A stretch of 64,000 nucleotides of DNA, from assembly GCF_025919725.1 (NCBI RefSeq), contig NZ_CP081495.1:2108001-2172000 (forward strand), given 5' to 3'. This document shows, piece after piece, positions 8,712 to 17,095 of this stretch. Position 1 is the first letter of the stretch. Every line of letters begins with the position of its first letter. This DNA comes from Flavobacterium agricola. GTDB lineage: Bacteria; Bacteroidota; Bacteroidia; Flavobacteriales; Flavobacteriaceae. The notes beneath the pieces were generated by a model that worked only from the letters and a program-made list of their open reading frames with translations, had not been told where the DNA came from and ran no database searches. Position numbers and translations under genes: made by a program.

Positions 8712-9599
8712 TTATTGATAAAATTTATGGGTTAACGGCCAATGATAAAACATATTTTTTAGGCGTGGTACCAAACTTTTTTTAAAAGCAGCAATAAAAT
8801 GGCTTGCGGTGCTGTATCCAACTTTTAAACTTACTTCGTTTACGTTGTAGGAACCCGAATCTAAAAGCTTACGAGCATATTCCATTTTATAATCAAGTAA
8901 AAAGCTGTAAACCGAATCACCATAAACTTGTTTAAAGCCCATTTTTAGCTTTTTTAAGGTTAATCCAACCTGATCGGCTAATTCTTGTAACCCCGGCGGT
9001 TCGGCCATATTGGCAATAACAATTTCTTTAGCTCTTTTTAATTTAAGCACATTTTCTTCATCAATTAAAAACGGACATTGTTCGTTAGCTGCATCATCAA
9101 CTTTATTAAAAACTAAACTTAAAAGCTCGAACGCTTTACCTTTATAATATAAATTTTTAATTGATGCGTTTAAGCTGAAATGAAACATTTGATTGAGTAC
9201 AATGGCCATTGCTGGCGAAATGTTTTCTTCGCTGTAATATTTTTTACCAATATTTTCTTGCATTAAAAACGGAATACCGTGGGTAAAGTTTGAAAACAAA
9301 TTATGAAACTTGGTAACCGATATTAGTAACGAAACCAACCACGAATTGGGTTTTAGGGTTAAATGCAAGGGCAGTTCTTTTTGCGGATTGTATAAAAGCA
9401 AGGTTTTCTCTTCTTTTAAATCCATTTGATAACTGCCTTGGTTAAATAAAAACTTACCCGAACCTTTTAAGAAAAAATGAAACTGAATCATGTTATGATT
9501 CACATTTCTTAGTACCGTTTGTTCTTGTTCGGTATCGTTTTGGATGCGCAGTAAAATAAAATCATCATCAATTCTAATCTCTTCAATTAAATTCTCCAT
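8712..9599 (-). CDS. AraC-family transcription regulator, C-terminal frame slip
   Basis: The 295-residue protein has an N-terminal cupin-like sensing region and a C-terminal AraC helix-turn-helix pair (GLQELADQVGLTLKKLKMGFKQVYG and VNEVSLKVGYSTASHFIAAFKK). It is transcribed divergently from hemA across a 365-base control region, so it is a good candidate regulator of heme synthesis. The last 23 residues do not fit the family. If the T run at 8777-8783 had eight bases instead of seven, the ending would become FGTTPKKYVLSLAVNP with a stop at 8725, the usual AraC terminus. A one-base indel, probably a sequencing error, is therefore suspected. The inducer is unknown. Confidence 0.85.
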   Translation of the reverse strand: MENLIEEIRIDDDFILLRIQNDTEQEQTVLRNVNHNMIQFHFFLKGSGKFLFNQGSYQMDLKEEKTLLLYNPQKELPLHLTLKPNSWLVSLLISVTKFHNLFSNFTHGIPFLMQENIGKKYYSEENISPAMAIVLNQMFHFSLNASIKNLYYKGKAFELLSLVFNKVDDAANEQCPFLIDEENVLKLKRAKEIVIANMAEPPGLQELADQVGLTLKKLKMGFKQVYGDSVYSFLLDYKMEYARKLLDSGSYNVNEVSLKVGYSTASHFIAAFKKSLVPRLKNMFYHWPLTHKFYQ

Positions 9600-9686
9600 A
9601 GCAACATGTTTAAAATTTCTGAACTACAATAACGCAAGTTAATAAGGTTTATCTATAATTATATCAATTTTTATTAACCTAAGTTA

Positions 9687-9718
9687 TTGACACAGGCAAA
9701 ATAATGTATTTATCTTTG
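9687..9718 (+). promoter_or_regulatory. Distal hemA promoter P1
   Basis: TTG at 9687-9689 is followed after 21 bases by TATCTTTG at 9711-9718, an exact match to the Bacteroidota -33/-7 consensus (TTG and TAnnTTTG). Transcription would begin near 9725, about 240 bases before hemA. Immediately downstream the opposite strand carries TATATTTG (9726-9719), a possible divergent -7 box for the AraC gene, though without a matching TTG. Confidence 0.6.
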
Positions 9719-9905
9719 CAAATATAATCGAACTTTTAGCGTTATTTTTAAAAACAGCAAAAAAATTATTTATTAAATTTATTTAGATTAATTACAAATA
9801 GAAAGCTTTTAAAGCTACTAAACTAGTAGGTTTGTAAAAAAGTAACGCTAAAATGCTAAAAATGACCTAAAAAATCACGCAGCGTTACAAATAGAACTTC
9901 TAGCG

Positions 9906-9937
9906 TTGTTTTATGTAAATTGGTAATAATACTTTTG
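9906..9937 (+). promoter_or_regulatory. Proximal hemA promoter P2
   Basis: TTG at 9906-9908 is followed after 21 bases by TACTTTTG at 9930-9937, again an exact Bacteroidota consensus with the same spacing as P1. The TTG overlaps a TAGCGTTG motif (9901-9908), so a protein bound there would cover the -33 element. The expected start is near 9944, about 20 bases before the hemA ATG. Confidence 0.65.
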
Positions 9938-9964
9938 TATCACATTTTGAATACGTGTTAATAG

Positions 9965-11224
9965 ATGGAACAGAATAACAAATCAAAGCATACTTCTTTT
10001 TACGCAGTAGGGTTAAGCTACAAAAAGGCAGATGCAGAGATGCGTGGTAAATTTAGCCTTGACCCGCAAGCAAAACGAAAAGCACTTGAACAAGCTAAAG
10101 CAGATGGTATAGAAAGTTTACTCGTAATATCAACTTGTAATAGAACAGAGGTTTATGGATATGCCGAACATCCATTCCAGTTAATAAAATTATTAACGGA
10201 TAACAGTAACGGTACTTTAGAAGAATTTCAGAACGTAGCTTATGTATTAAAAAACAAAGAAGCTACCAATCACTTATTTAAAGTAGGTACTGGTTTAGAC
10301 AGCCAAATTTTAGGCGATTTTGAGATTATTTCTCAAGTAAAAAATAGCTTTAACGAAAGTAAAGAATTAGCTTTAACCAATTCGTATTTAGAAAGATTGG
10401 CTAACTCAGTTATTCAGGCTTCTAAACGCATTAAAAACGAAACTGAAATTTCATCGGGTGCAACATCTGTATCGTTTGCATCTGTACAATATATTTTTAA
10501 AAACGTACCCGATTTAGACAACAAAAAAATATTGTTGTTTGGTACCGGAAAAATTGGACGTAATACGTGTGAAAACTTAGTAAAACACACCAAAAACAAC
10601 CACATTACTTTAATAAACAGAACGCGAGATAAGGCCGAAAAAATTGCAGGTAAATTTAACTTAACCGTTAAAGATTATGCCGATTTACAGACCGAAATTC
10701 AAACAGCCGATGTTTTAGTTGTTGCAACCGGAGCGCAAAACCCAACGGTTGATAAAACTATTTTAAACTTAAAAAAACCACTGTTAATTTTAGATTTATC
10801 GATTCCGAAAAACGTAAACGAAAACGTTTTAGACAATCCGTTAGTACAATTGGTGCACATGGATCAATTATCACAAATCACGGACGAAACTTTAGAGAAC
10901 AGAAAAAAACATATTCCTCACGCCGAAGAAATAATTAGCGAAGTACAACATGAATTTTTAGAATGGACCAAAGCGCGCAAATTTGCCCCAACAATTAACG
11001 CGTTAAAAGACAAACTAAATTCAATGAAAGATAGCGAGCTAAACTTTCAGCGTAAAAAACTAAATAATTTTGATGAAGCGCAAGCCGAATTAATAAGCAA
11101 CCGCATCATTCAAAAAATAACTGCACATTTTGCAAGCCATTTAAAAGACGACAACACATCGGTTGACGAAAGCATTGAATGGATAGAAAAAGTATTTCAA
11201 ATTGAACCTATAAGAAATGAGTAA
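9965..11224 (+). CDS. hemA: Glutamyl-tRNA reductase
   Basis: The 419-residue enzyme reduces glutamyl-tRNA to glutamate-1-semialdehyde with NADPH, the first committed step of C5 heme synthesis. The catalytic cysteine is Cys58 in VISTCNRTEVYG. Further markers are GLDSQILGDFEIISQVK, the NADPH-binding motif LLFGTGKIGRNTCENL and the LDLSIPKNVNENV segment. Its coding region overlaps the hemC start by eight bases, so the two are translationally coupled. It is the first gene of the heme cluster and sits behind two promoters and a divergent AraC regulator. hemL, the next enzyme, is not in the window. Confidence 0.96.
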   Translation: MEQNNKSKHTSFYAVGLSYKKADAEMRGKFSLDPQAKRKALEQAKADGIESLLVISTCNRTEVYGYAEHPFQLIKLLTDNSNGTLEEFQNVAYVLKNKEATNHLFKVGTGLDSQILGDFEIISQVKNSFNESKELALTNSYLERLANSVIQASKRIKNETEISSGATSVSFASVQYIFKNVPDLDNKKILLFGTGKIGRNTCENLVKHTKNNHITLINRTRDKAEKIAGKFNLTVKDYADLQTEIQTADVLVVATGAQNPTVDKTILNLKKPLLILDLSIPKNVNENVLDNPLVQLVHMDQLSQITDETLENRKKHIPHAEEIISEVQHEFLEWTKARKFAPTINALKDKLNSMKDSELNFQRKKLNNFDEAQAELISNRIIQKITAHFASHLKDDNTSVDESIEWIEKVFQIEPIRNE

Positions 11225-12140
11225 AGTAATCCGCATTGGTACTCGAGATAGTGAATTGGCTTTATGGCAAGCACATACTGTACAAAATAAATTAAACGAT
11301 TTGGGTTATAAAACCGAAATTGTTGCGGTAAAATCTCAAGGCGATATTATTCTTGACAAACCTTTATACGAGCTAGGCATTACTGGCATATTTACCAAAA
11401 CTTTAGATGTTGCCATGTTAGCTGGCCAAGTTGATATTGCAGTACATTCTATGAAAGATGTACCTACTGCATTACCACAAGGTATTGTTCAGGCAGCAGT
11501 TTTAGAACGCGCAAAATCAGTTGATATTTTAGTTCATAAAGGTAATTTAGATTTTTTACAAACTACCGGAACCATTGCTTCGGGCTCATTACGCCGTAAA
11601 GCACAATGGTTAAACAAATACCCAACGCATCAGGTTGAAGATTTACGTGGTAACGTAAACACACGCATGCAAAAACTAAAAGATAACGATTGGAACGGTG
11701 CTATTTTTGCAGCTGCAGGACTAGAACGCATCAACTTAAAACCAAGCGATTATATTGATTTAGATTGGATGATTCCGGCACCAGCACAGGGAGCTGTAGT
11801 TGTTGTTGCTATGCAAGATGATGCCTTTGTTTTAGATGCTTTAGAACAATTAAATCATTTAGAAACAGAAATTGCAACTTATATAGAACGTCAGTTTTTA
11901 CGTACTTTAGAAGGTGGTTGTAGCGCACCAATTGGCGCATTAGCTAAATACAACGAAAAAGATGATACCATTCATTTTAATGGTGCCTTATATTCTTTAG
12001 ACGGAAAACAGAAGTTTGAAGTAGAAAAAACAGTTCCGATTGAAGAGTGGAAAAAATTAGGTTTTTTCTGCGCAAAAGAAATTTTAGAAAACGGCGGCGA
12101 AGCTTTAATGCAAGAATTACGTGCGCATTTAAAAAAGTAA
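11217..12140 (+). CDS. hemC: Hydroxymethylbilane synthase (porphobilinogen deaminase)
   Basis: The 307-residue enzyme joins four porphobilinogen molecules into hydroxymethylbilane. The start motif VIRIGTRDSELALWQAH, the HSMKDVPTALPQG loop and the RGNVNTRMQKL arginine motif are all present. Cys235 in EGGCSAPIGA is the attachment site of the dipyrromethane cofactor. Length is normal. The start overlaps hemA by eight bases and the stop is one base from hemD, showing tight coupling in the operon. Confidence 0.96.
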   Translation: MSKVIRIGTRDSELALWQAHTVQNKLNDLGYKTEIVAVKSQGDIILDKPLYELGITGIFTKTLDVAMLAGQVDIAVHSMKDVPTALPQGIVQAAVLERAKSVDILVHKGNLDFLQTTGTIASGSLRRKAQWLNKYPTHQVEDLRGNVNTRMQKLKDNDWNGAIFAAAGLERINLKPSDYIDLDWMIPAPAQGAVVVVAMQDDAFVLDALEQLNHLETEIATYIERQFLRTLEGGCSAPIGALAKYNEKDDTIHFNGALYSLDGKQKFEVEKTVPIEEWKKLGFFCAKEILENGGEALMQELRAHLKK

Positions 12141-12141
12141 C

Positions 12142-12807
12142 ATGAATAACTGCTGTGTTTTATCGACAAAAAAATTAAAAAGCCATCAAAAGCAATTGTT
12201 GTTAGATGCAGGTTTTTCGGTGCTAGAAAATGATTTTATTCAAATTCAAACGTTACCTTTTTCATTACAAACAACACCAAATCTTTTACTTTTTACATCG
12301 CAAAATGCGGTACAAAGCGTTACAGCAAACACAAACTTTAATCAACTTAAAGATATTCCAGCAATTTGTGTTGGTTCGGTAACCCGAAAAATGTTAGAAA
12401 GTTTAGGTTTTACAGTTTTAGAAACTAAAGAATATGCCAGCGAACTAGCGCCAATTATTCAACAAAAATATACAAACAAGCACATTGCTTTTTTTGCCGG
12501 CAATTTAAGACGTGATGTTTTACCAAACGCCATGCAACAAGCAAACATAAAGTACGACGAGTATTTGGTGTATCAAAACTCTGAAAGCAGTTTTAAAATA
12601 ACAACAGCGCATCAAGCTGTTTTATTTTATAGCCCTTCAGGCGTTAACAGCTATTTAAAACAAAACACCATTACCAACCAAACGTGCTTTTGCATTGGCA
12701 CAACAACAGCCGATGCCTTACAAGGAATTACCAATAACATTGTAATTGCCCAACACCAAACCATTGATGCGGTAGTTTTACAATGTATAAATTATTATAA
12801 AAAATAA
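12142..12807 (+). CDS. hemD: Uroporphyrinogen-III synthase
   Basis: The 221-residue protein is the poorly conserved HemD, which cyclises hydroxymethylbilane to uroporphyrinogen III. It shows the two-lobed pattern with LLFTSQNAVQSVT in the first lobe and LFYSPSGVNSYL in the second, plus CVGSVTRKMLESLGF and CIGTTTADALQGI. Its location between hemC and hemE, one base after the hemC stop, supports the call more strongly than sequence alone. Length is close to the usual 220-250 residues. Confidence 0.88.
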   Translation: MNNCCVLSTKKLKSHQKQLLLDAGFSVLENDFIQIQTLPFSLQTTPNLLLFTSQNAVQSVTANTNFNQLKDIPAICVGSVTRKMLESLGFTVLETKEYASELAPIIQQKYTNKHIAFFAGNLRRDVLPNAMQQANIKYDEYLVYQNSESSFKITTAHQAVLFYSPSGVNSYLKQNTITNQTCFCIGTTTADALQGITNNIVIAQHQTIDAVVLQCINYYKK

Positions 12808-12840
12808 AATTCGGCTTGCCGAAAAAACAAATTCAAAACT

Positions 12841-13863
12841 ATGTTAAAAAACGACTTATTTCTGAGAGCTTTAAAAGGAGAATCAGTTGAAAGACCTCCA
12901 GTTTGGATGATGCGACAAGCAGGTAGATATTTACCAGAATTTCGCGCAATTCGTGAAAAATACGATTTTTTTACGCGTTGTAGAATGCCCGAAATTGCTG
13001 CCGAAATTACGGTTCAACCTATTGATATTGTAGGATCAGATGCTGCTATTTTATTCTCAGATATTCTTGTGGTTCCTCAAGCCATGAATATTGAAGTTTT
13101 AATGAAAGAAGACGTTGGGCCGTGGTTACCAAACCCAATACGTAGTGCTGCAGATGTAGACCAGGTTATTATTCCTAATATTGATGAAACATTAGGTTAC
13201 GTAATGGAAGCTATTAAAATAACCAAAGAAATGTTAGACAACCGCGTGCCATTAATTGGTTTTGCTGGTTCTCCTTGGACAATTTTTTGTTATGCGGTAC
13301 AAGGACAAGGTTCTAAAAACTTTGACAAAGCAAAAGCTTTTTGTTTTACACAACCAATCGCTGCACATACGTTATTGCAAAAAATTACAGACACAACCAT
13401 TGCATACTTAAAAGCAAAAGTAAAAGTAGGAGTTGACGCGGTTCAAATTTTTGATTCTTGGGGCGGAATGCTTTCGCCAGCTGATTATCAAGAATTTTCT
13501 TGGAAATACATCAACCAAATTGTTGAAGCTTTAGCTGACGAAACTGAAGTTATTGTTTTCGGAAAAGGTTGTTGGTTTGCTTTAGGCGATATGGCACAAT
13601 CTAGAGCTAAAGCTTTAGGAGTAGATTGGACTTGTTCTCCTAAAAATGCACGTTTATTTGCAGGTAATGATATTACGTTACAAGGAAACTTTGATCCGTC
13701 TCGTTTATTATCTCCAATTCCAACCATTAAAAAAATGGTTCATGAAATGATTGATGAATTTGGAAAAGACAAATTAGTAGTAAACCTTGGCCATGGTATT
13801 TTACCGAATATTCCGGTAGATCATGCCAAAGCTTTTATAGAAGCTGTTAAAGAATATAAATAA
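12841..13863 (+). CDS. hemE: Uroporphyrinogen decarboxylase
   Basis: The 340-residue enzyme decarboxylates the four acetate chains of uroporphyrinogen III to give coproporphyrinogen III. The substrate-binding arginine motif PPVWMMRQAGRYLPEFR is near the N-terminus, and GFAGSPWTIFCYAVQGQGSKNF, IFDSWGGMLSP and VNLGHGILPNIPVDH are all family signatures. It follows hemD by 33 bases. A hairpin just after the stop may end or attenuate transcription before the downstream genes. Confidence 0.96.
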   Translation: MLKNDLFLRALKGESVERPPVWMMRQAGRYLPEFRAIREKYDFFTRCRMPEIAAEITVQPIDIVGSDAAILFSDILVVPQAMNIEVLMKEDVGPWLPNPIRSAADVDQVIIPNIDETLGYVMEAIKITKEMLDNRVPLIGFAGSPWTIFCYAVQGQGSKNFDKAKAFCFTQPIAAHTLLQKITDTTIAYLKAKVKVGVDAVQIFDSWGGMLSPADYQEFSWKYINQIVEALADETEVIVFGKGCWFALGDMAQSRAKALGVDWTCSPKNARLFAGNDITLQGNFDPSRLLSPIPTIKKMVHEMIDEFGKDKLVVNLGHGILPNIPVDHAKAFIEAVKEYK

Positions 13864-13866
13864 TTA

Positions 13867-13902
13867 AAAAAAAACAGTTTACCTTTACGTAAACTGTTTT
13901 TT
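13867..13902 (+). terminator. Hairpin terminator after hemE, inside the heme cluster
   Basis: AAAACAGTTTAC and GTAAACTGTTTT form a 12-base stem with a short loop followed by T residues. Its position splits the cluster into hemACDE and the genes after it, unless it acts as a partial terminator or as a processing site. Confidence 0.7.
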
Positions 13903-13912
13903 ACATTATACC

Positions 13913-14272
13913 ATGCTCACCAACAAAAAAGACGAAAGCGAACAACGCATTAACGCACTATTACAACGCTTATCGGGTATAACATTTATACCCGAAAATT
14001 TTAACGAAGCTTTATTTTGGACAACCTTAGAAGAAGCTGGTTTTAGCAAGCAAGTTGTTTTAGATGCCGATGAAAATGCCTTTTTTCAGCAATTCCTTAC
14101 GTTAAAATGGCCGTGGGAACAAATAGAAAGTTTTGCCGATATATTAGTAGCGTTAGAAAAAAACACGCCAAATAAATTATTAAAAGAGCGAGCAAAACAT
14201 TTATATCAATTTATTTTAGATGAAAGCAAGTTGTTTTCTATGACAATTGTTTCTAAAATGGATAAATTATAA
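13913..14272 (+). CDS. Unknown small acidic protein in the heme cluster
   Basis: I do not recognise this 119-residue protein. It is soluble by appearance, rich in Glu, Phe, Leu and Lys, without signal peptide, cysteine or membrane helix, and predicted to be mainly helical. It contains WPWEQIESFADILVALEK in its middle. It lies between hemE and hemF on the same strand, 12 bases before hemF, so it is probably co-expressed with hemF. A role linked to heme or iron is only suggested by position. Codon use resembles its neighbours, so it is likely a real gene. Confidence 0.65.
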   Translation: MLTNKKDESEQRINALLQRLSGITFIPENFNEALFWTTLEEAGFSKQVVLDADENAFFQQFLTLKWPWEQIESFADILVALEKNTPNKLLKERAKHLYQFILDESKLFSMTIVSKMDKL

Positions 14273-14284
14273 CAAATAGTACGA

Positions 14285-15190
14285 ATGAAAGATAAGTTTT
14301 ATCAATATATATTACAATTACAAGACACCATTACTGCTAAGTTAGAAGCTATTGATGGCCAAGCTAAGTTTCAAGAAGATTTATGGGAGCGCCCAGGCGG
14401 CGGAGGCGGAAGAACGCGTGTTATTGAAAACGGATCCGTTTTTGAAAAAGGCGGAGTAAATACTTCTGCTGTGCACGGACATTTGCCAGAAACCATGCAA
14501 AAAGCATTTAATGTTGGCGATGTAGATTTTTACGCATGCGGTTTAAGTTTGGTTTTACATCCTATAAACCCAATGGTACCAACGGTACATGCCAATTGGC
14601 GTTATTTTGAAATGTACGACAAAGCAGGTAATGTTGTTGGTTCTTGGTTTGGTGGCGGACAAGATTTAACTCCATATTATTTATTTGAAGAAGATGCACA
14701 ACATTTTCATCAAATTTGTAAAAATGCGTGCGATAAACACAATCCGGAATTCTATCCGAAATATAAAAAAGTTTGTGATGAATATTTTTGGAATGCACAT
14801 CGCAACGAAGCACGAGGAATTGGTGGTTTGTTTTTTGACCATTTAGTAGAAACTGAAACCATGAATATGGAAGCTTGGTACAACTTTGTGATCGAAGTTG
14901 GCAATAGTTTCTTAGCATCTTACGTTCCAATTGTTGAGAAAAGAAAAGATTTACCGTACTCGGATGCTAACAGAACATGGCAAGAAATTCGTCGTGGACG
15001 TTATGTAGAATTTAATTTAGTACACGACCGCGGAACTATTTTTGGATTAAAAACCAACGGCCGAATTGAATCTATTTTAATGAGCTTACCGCCGCACGTA
15101 CAATGGGTTTACGACCATCAGCCAGAACCAGGTTCTGAAGAAGAAAAATTGTTAAAAGTTTTAGCCAACCCTAAAGCATGGATAAATTAA
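14285..15190 (+). CDS. hemF: Oxygen-dependent coproporphyrinogen III oxidase
   Basis: The 301-residue enzyme uses O2 to convert coproporphyrinogen III to protoporphyrinogen IX. Family hallmarks are ERPGGGGGRTRVIENG near the N-terminus, PTVHANWRYFE, SWFGGGQDLTPYY, HRNEARGIGGLFFDHL and the C-terminal RRGRYVEFNLVHDRGTIFGL with the conserved arginines. This is the aerobic form; no oxygen-independent hemN is visible here, pointing to aerobic growth. Its last 13 bases overlap the start of the following outer-membrane-type gene. Confidence 0.97.
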   Translation: MKDKFYQYILQLQDTITAKLEAIDGQAKFQEDLWERPGGGGGRTRVIENGSVFEKGGVNTSAVHGHLPETMQKAFNVGDVDFYACGLSLVLHPINPMVPTVHANWRYFEMYDKAGNVVGSWFGGGQDLTPYYLFEEDAQHFHQICKNACDKHNPEFYPKYKKVCDEYFWNAHRNEARGIGGLFFDHLVETETMNMEAWYNFVIEVGNSFLASYVPIVEKRKDLPYSDANRTWQEIRRGRYVEFNLVHDRGTIFGLKTNGRIESILMSLPPHVQWVYDHQPEPGSEEEKLLKVLANPKAWIN

Positions 15191-16158
15191 TTTGGACATT
15201 TGTTTTTTTTATTTGCATTGGTAATCAAATAGTTACTGCTCAAAACGATTCAATAAATGAATACAAAATATCTTATGGAGAAAAAATTATTGCAAGCATA
15301 AGTTTACAAAGCGATACCGAATCATTTGTTTTAAGTAGTAAAACAGACGGGCAAACTAATGCTATTTCATTTTATCCTAACATAAAACAAAAAATAAACT
15401 TTGGTGTTACCTATAAATTAATTGATATTTCGTTTGGTTACACGCCTTGGTTTATGCGTTCTAATTCAGACAAATACAAAACCAGTAATTTTAATTTTGG
15501 TACGCGTTTTAATCATAAAAAATGGTACCAATCGGTAAGTTTTGTAAAACAAAAAGGTTTCTTTTCAGACTTTTCGGGTGCTGAAAGTGATTATTTACCT
15601 TCTTTCAGATCGATTCGGGTTGGAGGAACAACATCATTTGTATTGAATGATAATTTTTCATTTTTAGCCCTATTCAATCAAAAGGAATGGCAAATAAAAA
15701 GTGCCGGAAGTTTTGTTCCAAACTTTTCATTTTATTATACAAGTTTCGAAAATAAAGATGATAAGTCAGATTTTAATTTAGAGCTTTTTAGTTTTGCCAT
15801 AACCCCATCTTATTATTATACTTGGGTAATTAACAGAAAGGTGTTTTTATCTGGTGGTTTAGGCGTTGGCGCAGGTTTAGATGTACATAACAAAAAAACC
15901 TCAGCATTAGGTCAGATAACTTTTAATTCAAAATTAGGGTATAATACAACTGCGTTTTATAGCTATTTAGAAATAAATAACACTAACTTTCTGTTTAACG
16001 AAAACAGAACGCAAGTAGATCAAACTGCTTTGAAAGGTTTAATAACCGTTGGTTTTAGATTTGATCCGCCAAAAATTGTAAAAAACACGTACAACGAAGA
16101 ATTAAGAAAAGTTAACAAAGAGTTGAATAAAGAAGTAAAAAAAATTGAGCATGAATAA
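15178..16158 (+). CDS. DUF4421-like outer membrane beta-barrel protein, copy 1
   Basis: The 326-residue protein has a signal peptide (FVFFICIGNQIVTAQN) followed by alternating hydrophobic and polar strands typical of a Bacteroidota outer-membrane beta-barrel. The NQKEWQIKSAGSFVPNFSFYY segment and the final GFRFDPPK match what I know of DUF4421 proteins. The C-terminus adds a short charged helical tail (EELRKVNKELNKEVKK). It starts inside hemF (13-base overlap) and overlaps the next, homologous gene, so all three are translationally coupled. Its function is unknown. A role in porphyrin or heme passage is speculation from context. Confidence 0.7.
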   Translation: MDKLIWTFVFFICIGNQIVTAQNDSINEYKISYGEKIIASISLQSDTESFVLSSKTDGQTNAISFYPNIKQKINFGVTYKLIDISFGYTPWFMRSNSDKYKTSNFNFGTRFNHKKWYQSVSFVKQKGFFSDFSGAESDYLPSFRSIRVGGTTSFVLNDNFSFLALFNQKEWQIKSAGSFVPNFSFYYTSFENKDDKSDFNLELFSFAITPSYYYTWVINRKVFLSGGLGVGAGLDVHNKKTSALGQITFNSKLGYNTTAFYSYLEINNTNFLFNENRTQVDQTALKGLITVGFRFDPPKIVKNTYNEELRKVNKELNKEVKKIEHE

Positions 16159-17080
16159 ACTTATTGCTACAATAAGTTTATATTTTTTTTGCCACATTTG
16201 CATGGCACAGCAAGACACGGCTCAAACTTACATAACAACTTTTAAAGAAAAACTGGTAACAAGTATTTCGGTAGAATCAAATAACGATTCTTTTTACATT
16301 TCGTATAAAGATGATGCAGCTACCGATGCTTCTCGAATCAAATTTTCACCCAATTCGCAAATGCGATTAGTTGGCAATGTTAGTTATAAGATTTTAAATT
16401 TTTCGTTCGGTTTTACACCGAGTTTTTTAAAAACAAATAAAGAACTTGAAAGCTCAAAAGATATTCGGTTTAGTACGCGATTTTCTTTTAAAAAATGGCA
16501 ACAATCTATAACTATTATAAAGCAGAAGGGGTTTTTACTAGATTTTAAAGATCCGAGTAAATATTTTTTTCCGGAATTGCAATCATTAAAAATTGGCAGA
16601 ACAACATCGTATGTTTTTAACGATAAATTTTCGTACAAAACGTTATTTAATTATAACGAATGGCAAAAAAAAAGTGCAGGAAGTTTTATTGCTAATCTTG
16701 CCATTTATTATACCAACCTAAAATCGTATGATAGCAATAATCCGATAAATTCTGAAATATATAGCGCTACAATTTCACCAGCTTATTACTACAATTTAGT
16801 TATAAACAAACGTTTTTTAATAGGCGGAGGAGCAAGCTTAGGAGCTGGTTTAACCAGTATGGATGGAGAAGTAAATGTACTTTCTGAATTATCTATGAAT
16901 GCTAAAATGGGATACAATCATAAAAACTTTTTTAGTTTTTTTAGCTATTCAGGAACATCATTTTTTTTAAATCATACCAACGAAAGTTATAATAATTCTT
17001 TCGAATTTTTAAAACTAGAAATTGGTTATCGATTTGATCCTCCAAAAAAATTAAAAAAAATATATCATAAAATACTATAA
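16151..17080 (+). CDS. DUF4421-like outer membrane beta-barrel protein, copy 2
   Basis: This paralogue of the preceding gene is about 309 residues from ATG 16151 (an in-frame TTG at 16145 is less likely). It has a signal peptide (ISLYFFCHICMAQQ) and repeats the landmarks of copy 1 in the same order: TFKEKLVTSISVES, FSFGFTPSFLKTN, FKKWQQSITIIKQKGF, WQKKSAGSFIANLAIYYTNL and a final GYRFDPPKK. The pair looks like an old tandem duplication, since many positions differ. It overlaps copy 1 and is 15 bases from hemB. Function unknown. Confidence 0.7.
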   Translation: MNKLIATISLYFFCHICMAQQDTAQTYITTFKEKLVTSISVESNNDSFYISYKDDAATDASRIKFSPNSQMRLVGNVSYKILNFSFGFTPSFLKTNKELESSKDIRFSTRFSFKKWQQSITIIKQKGFLLDFKDPSKYFFPELQSLKIGRTTSYVFNDKFSYKTLFNYNEWQKKSAGSFIANLAIYYTNLKSYDSNNPINSEIYSATISPAYYYNLVINKRFLIGGGASLGAGLTSMDGEVNVLSELSMNAKMGYNHKNFFSFFSYSGTSFFLNHTNESYNNSFEFLKLEIGYRFDPPKKLKKIYHKIL

Positions 17081-17095
17081 TTAAAAACTCAGAAT

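Larger units (their letters stand above)
9600..9964. promoter_or_regulatory. Divergent control region between the AraC gene and hemA
   Basis: This 365-base gap contains no gene. It holds two promoters for hemA and repeated octamers: TAGCGTTA at 9737-9744, its inverse TAACGCTA at 9843-9850, CAGCGTTA at 9880-9887, TAGCGTTG at 9901-9908, and a partial TAACGCAA at 9630-9637. The 9737 and 9843 copies form a widely spaced inverted repeat with matching flanks (CTTTTAGCGTTA and TAACGCTAAAA). Such repeats suggest binding sites for the divergent AraC-type regulator, which is an inference from position. Confidence 0.6.

Noticed and set aside
13867..13902. The hairpin after hemE as firm end of the heme operon
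   Set aside because: No clear promoter was found between it and the 13913 gene, and hemF, hemB follow in the same direction, so it may be only partial; the cluster is therefore treated as one functional group.
14562..14930. A 122-residue minus-strand frame inside hemF
   Set aside because: It lies fully opposite a conserved hemF core and has no family features.
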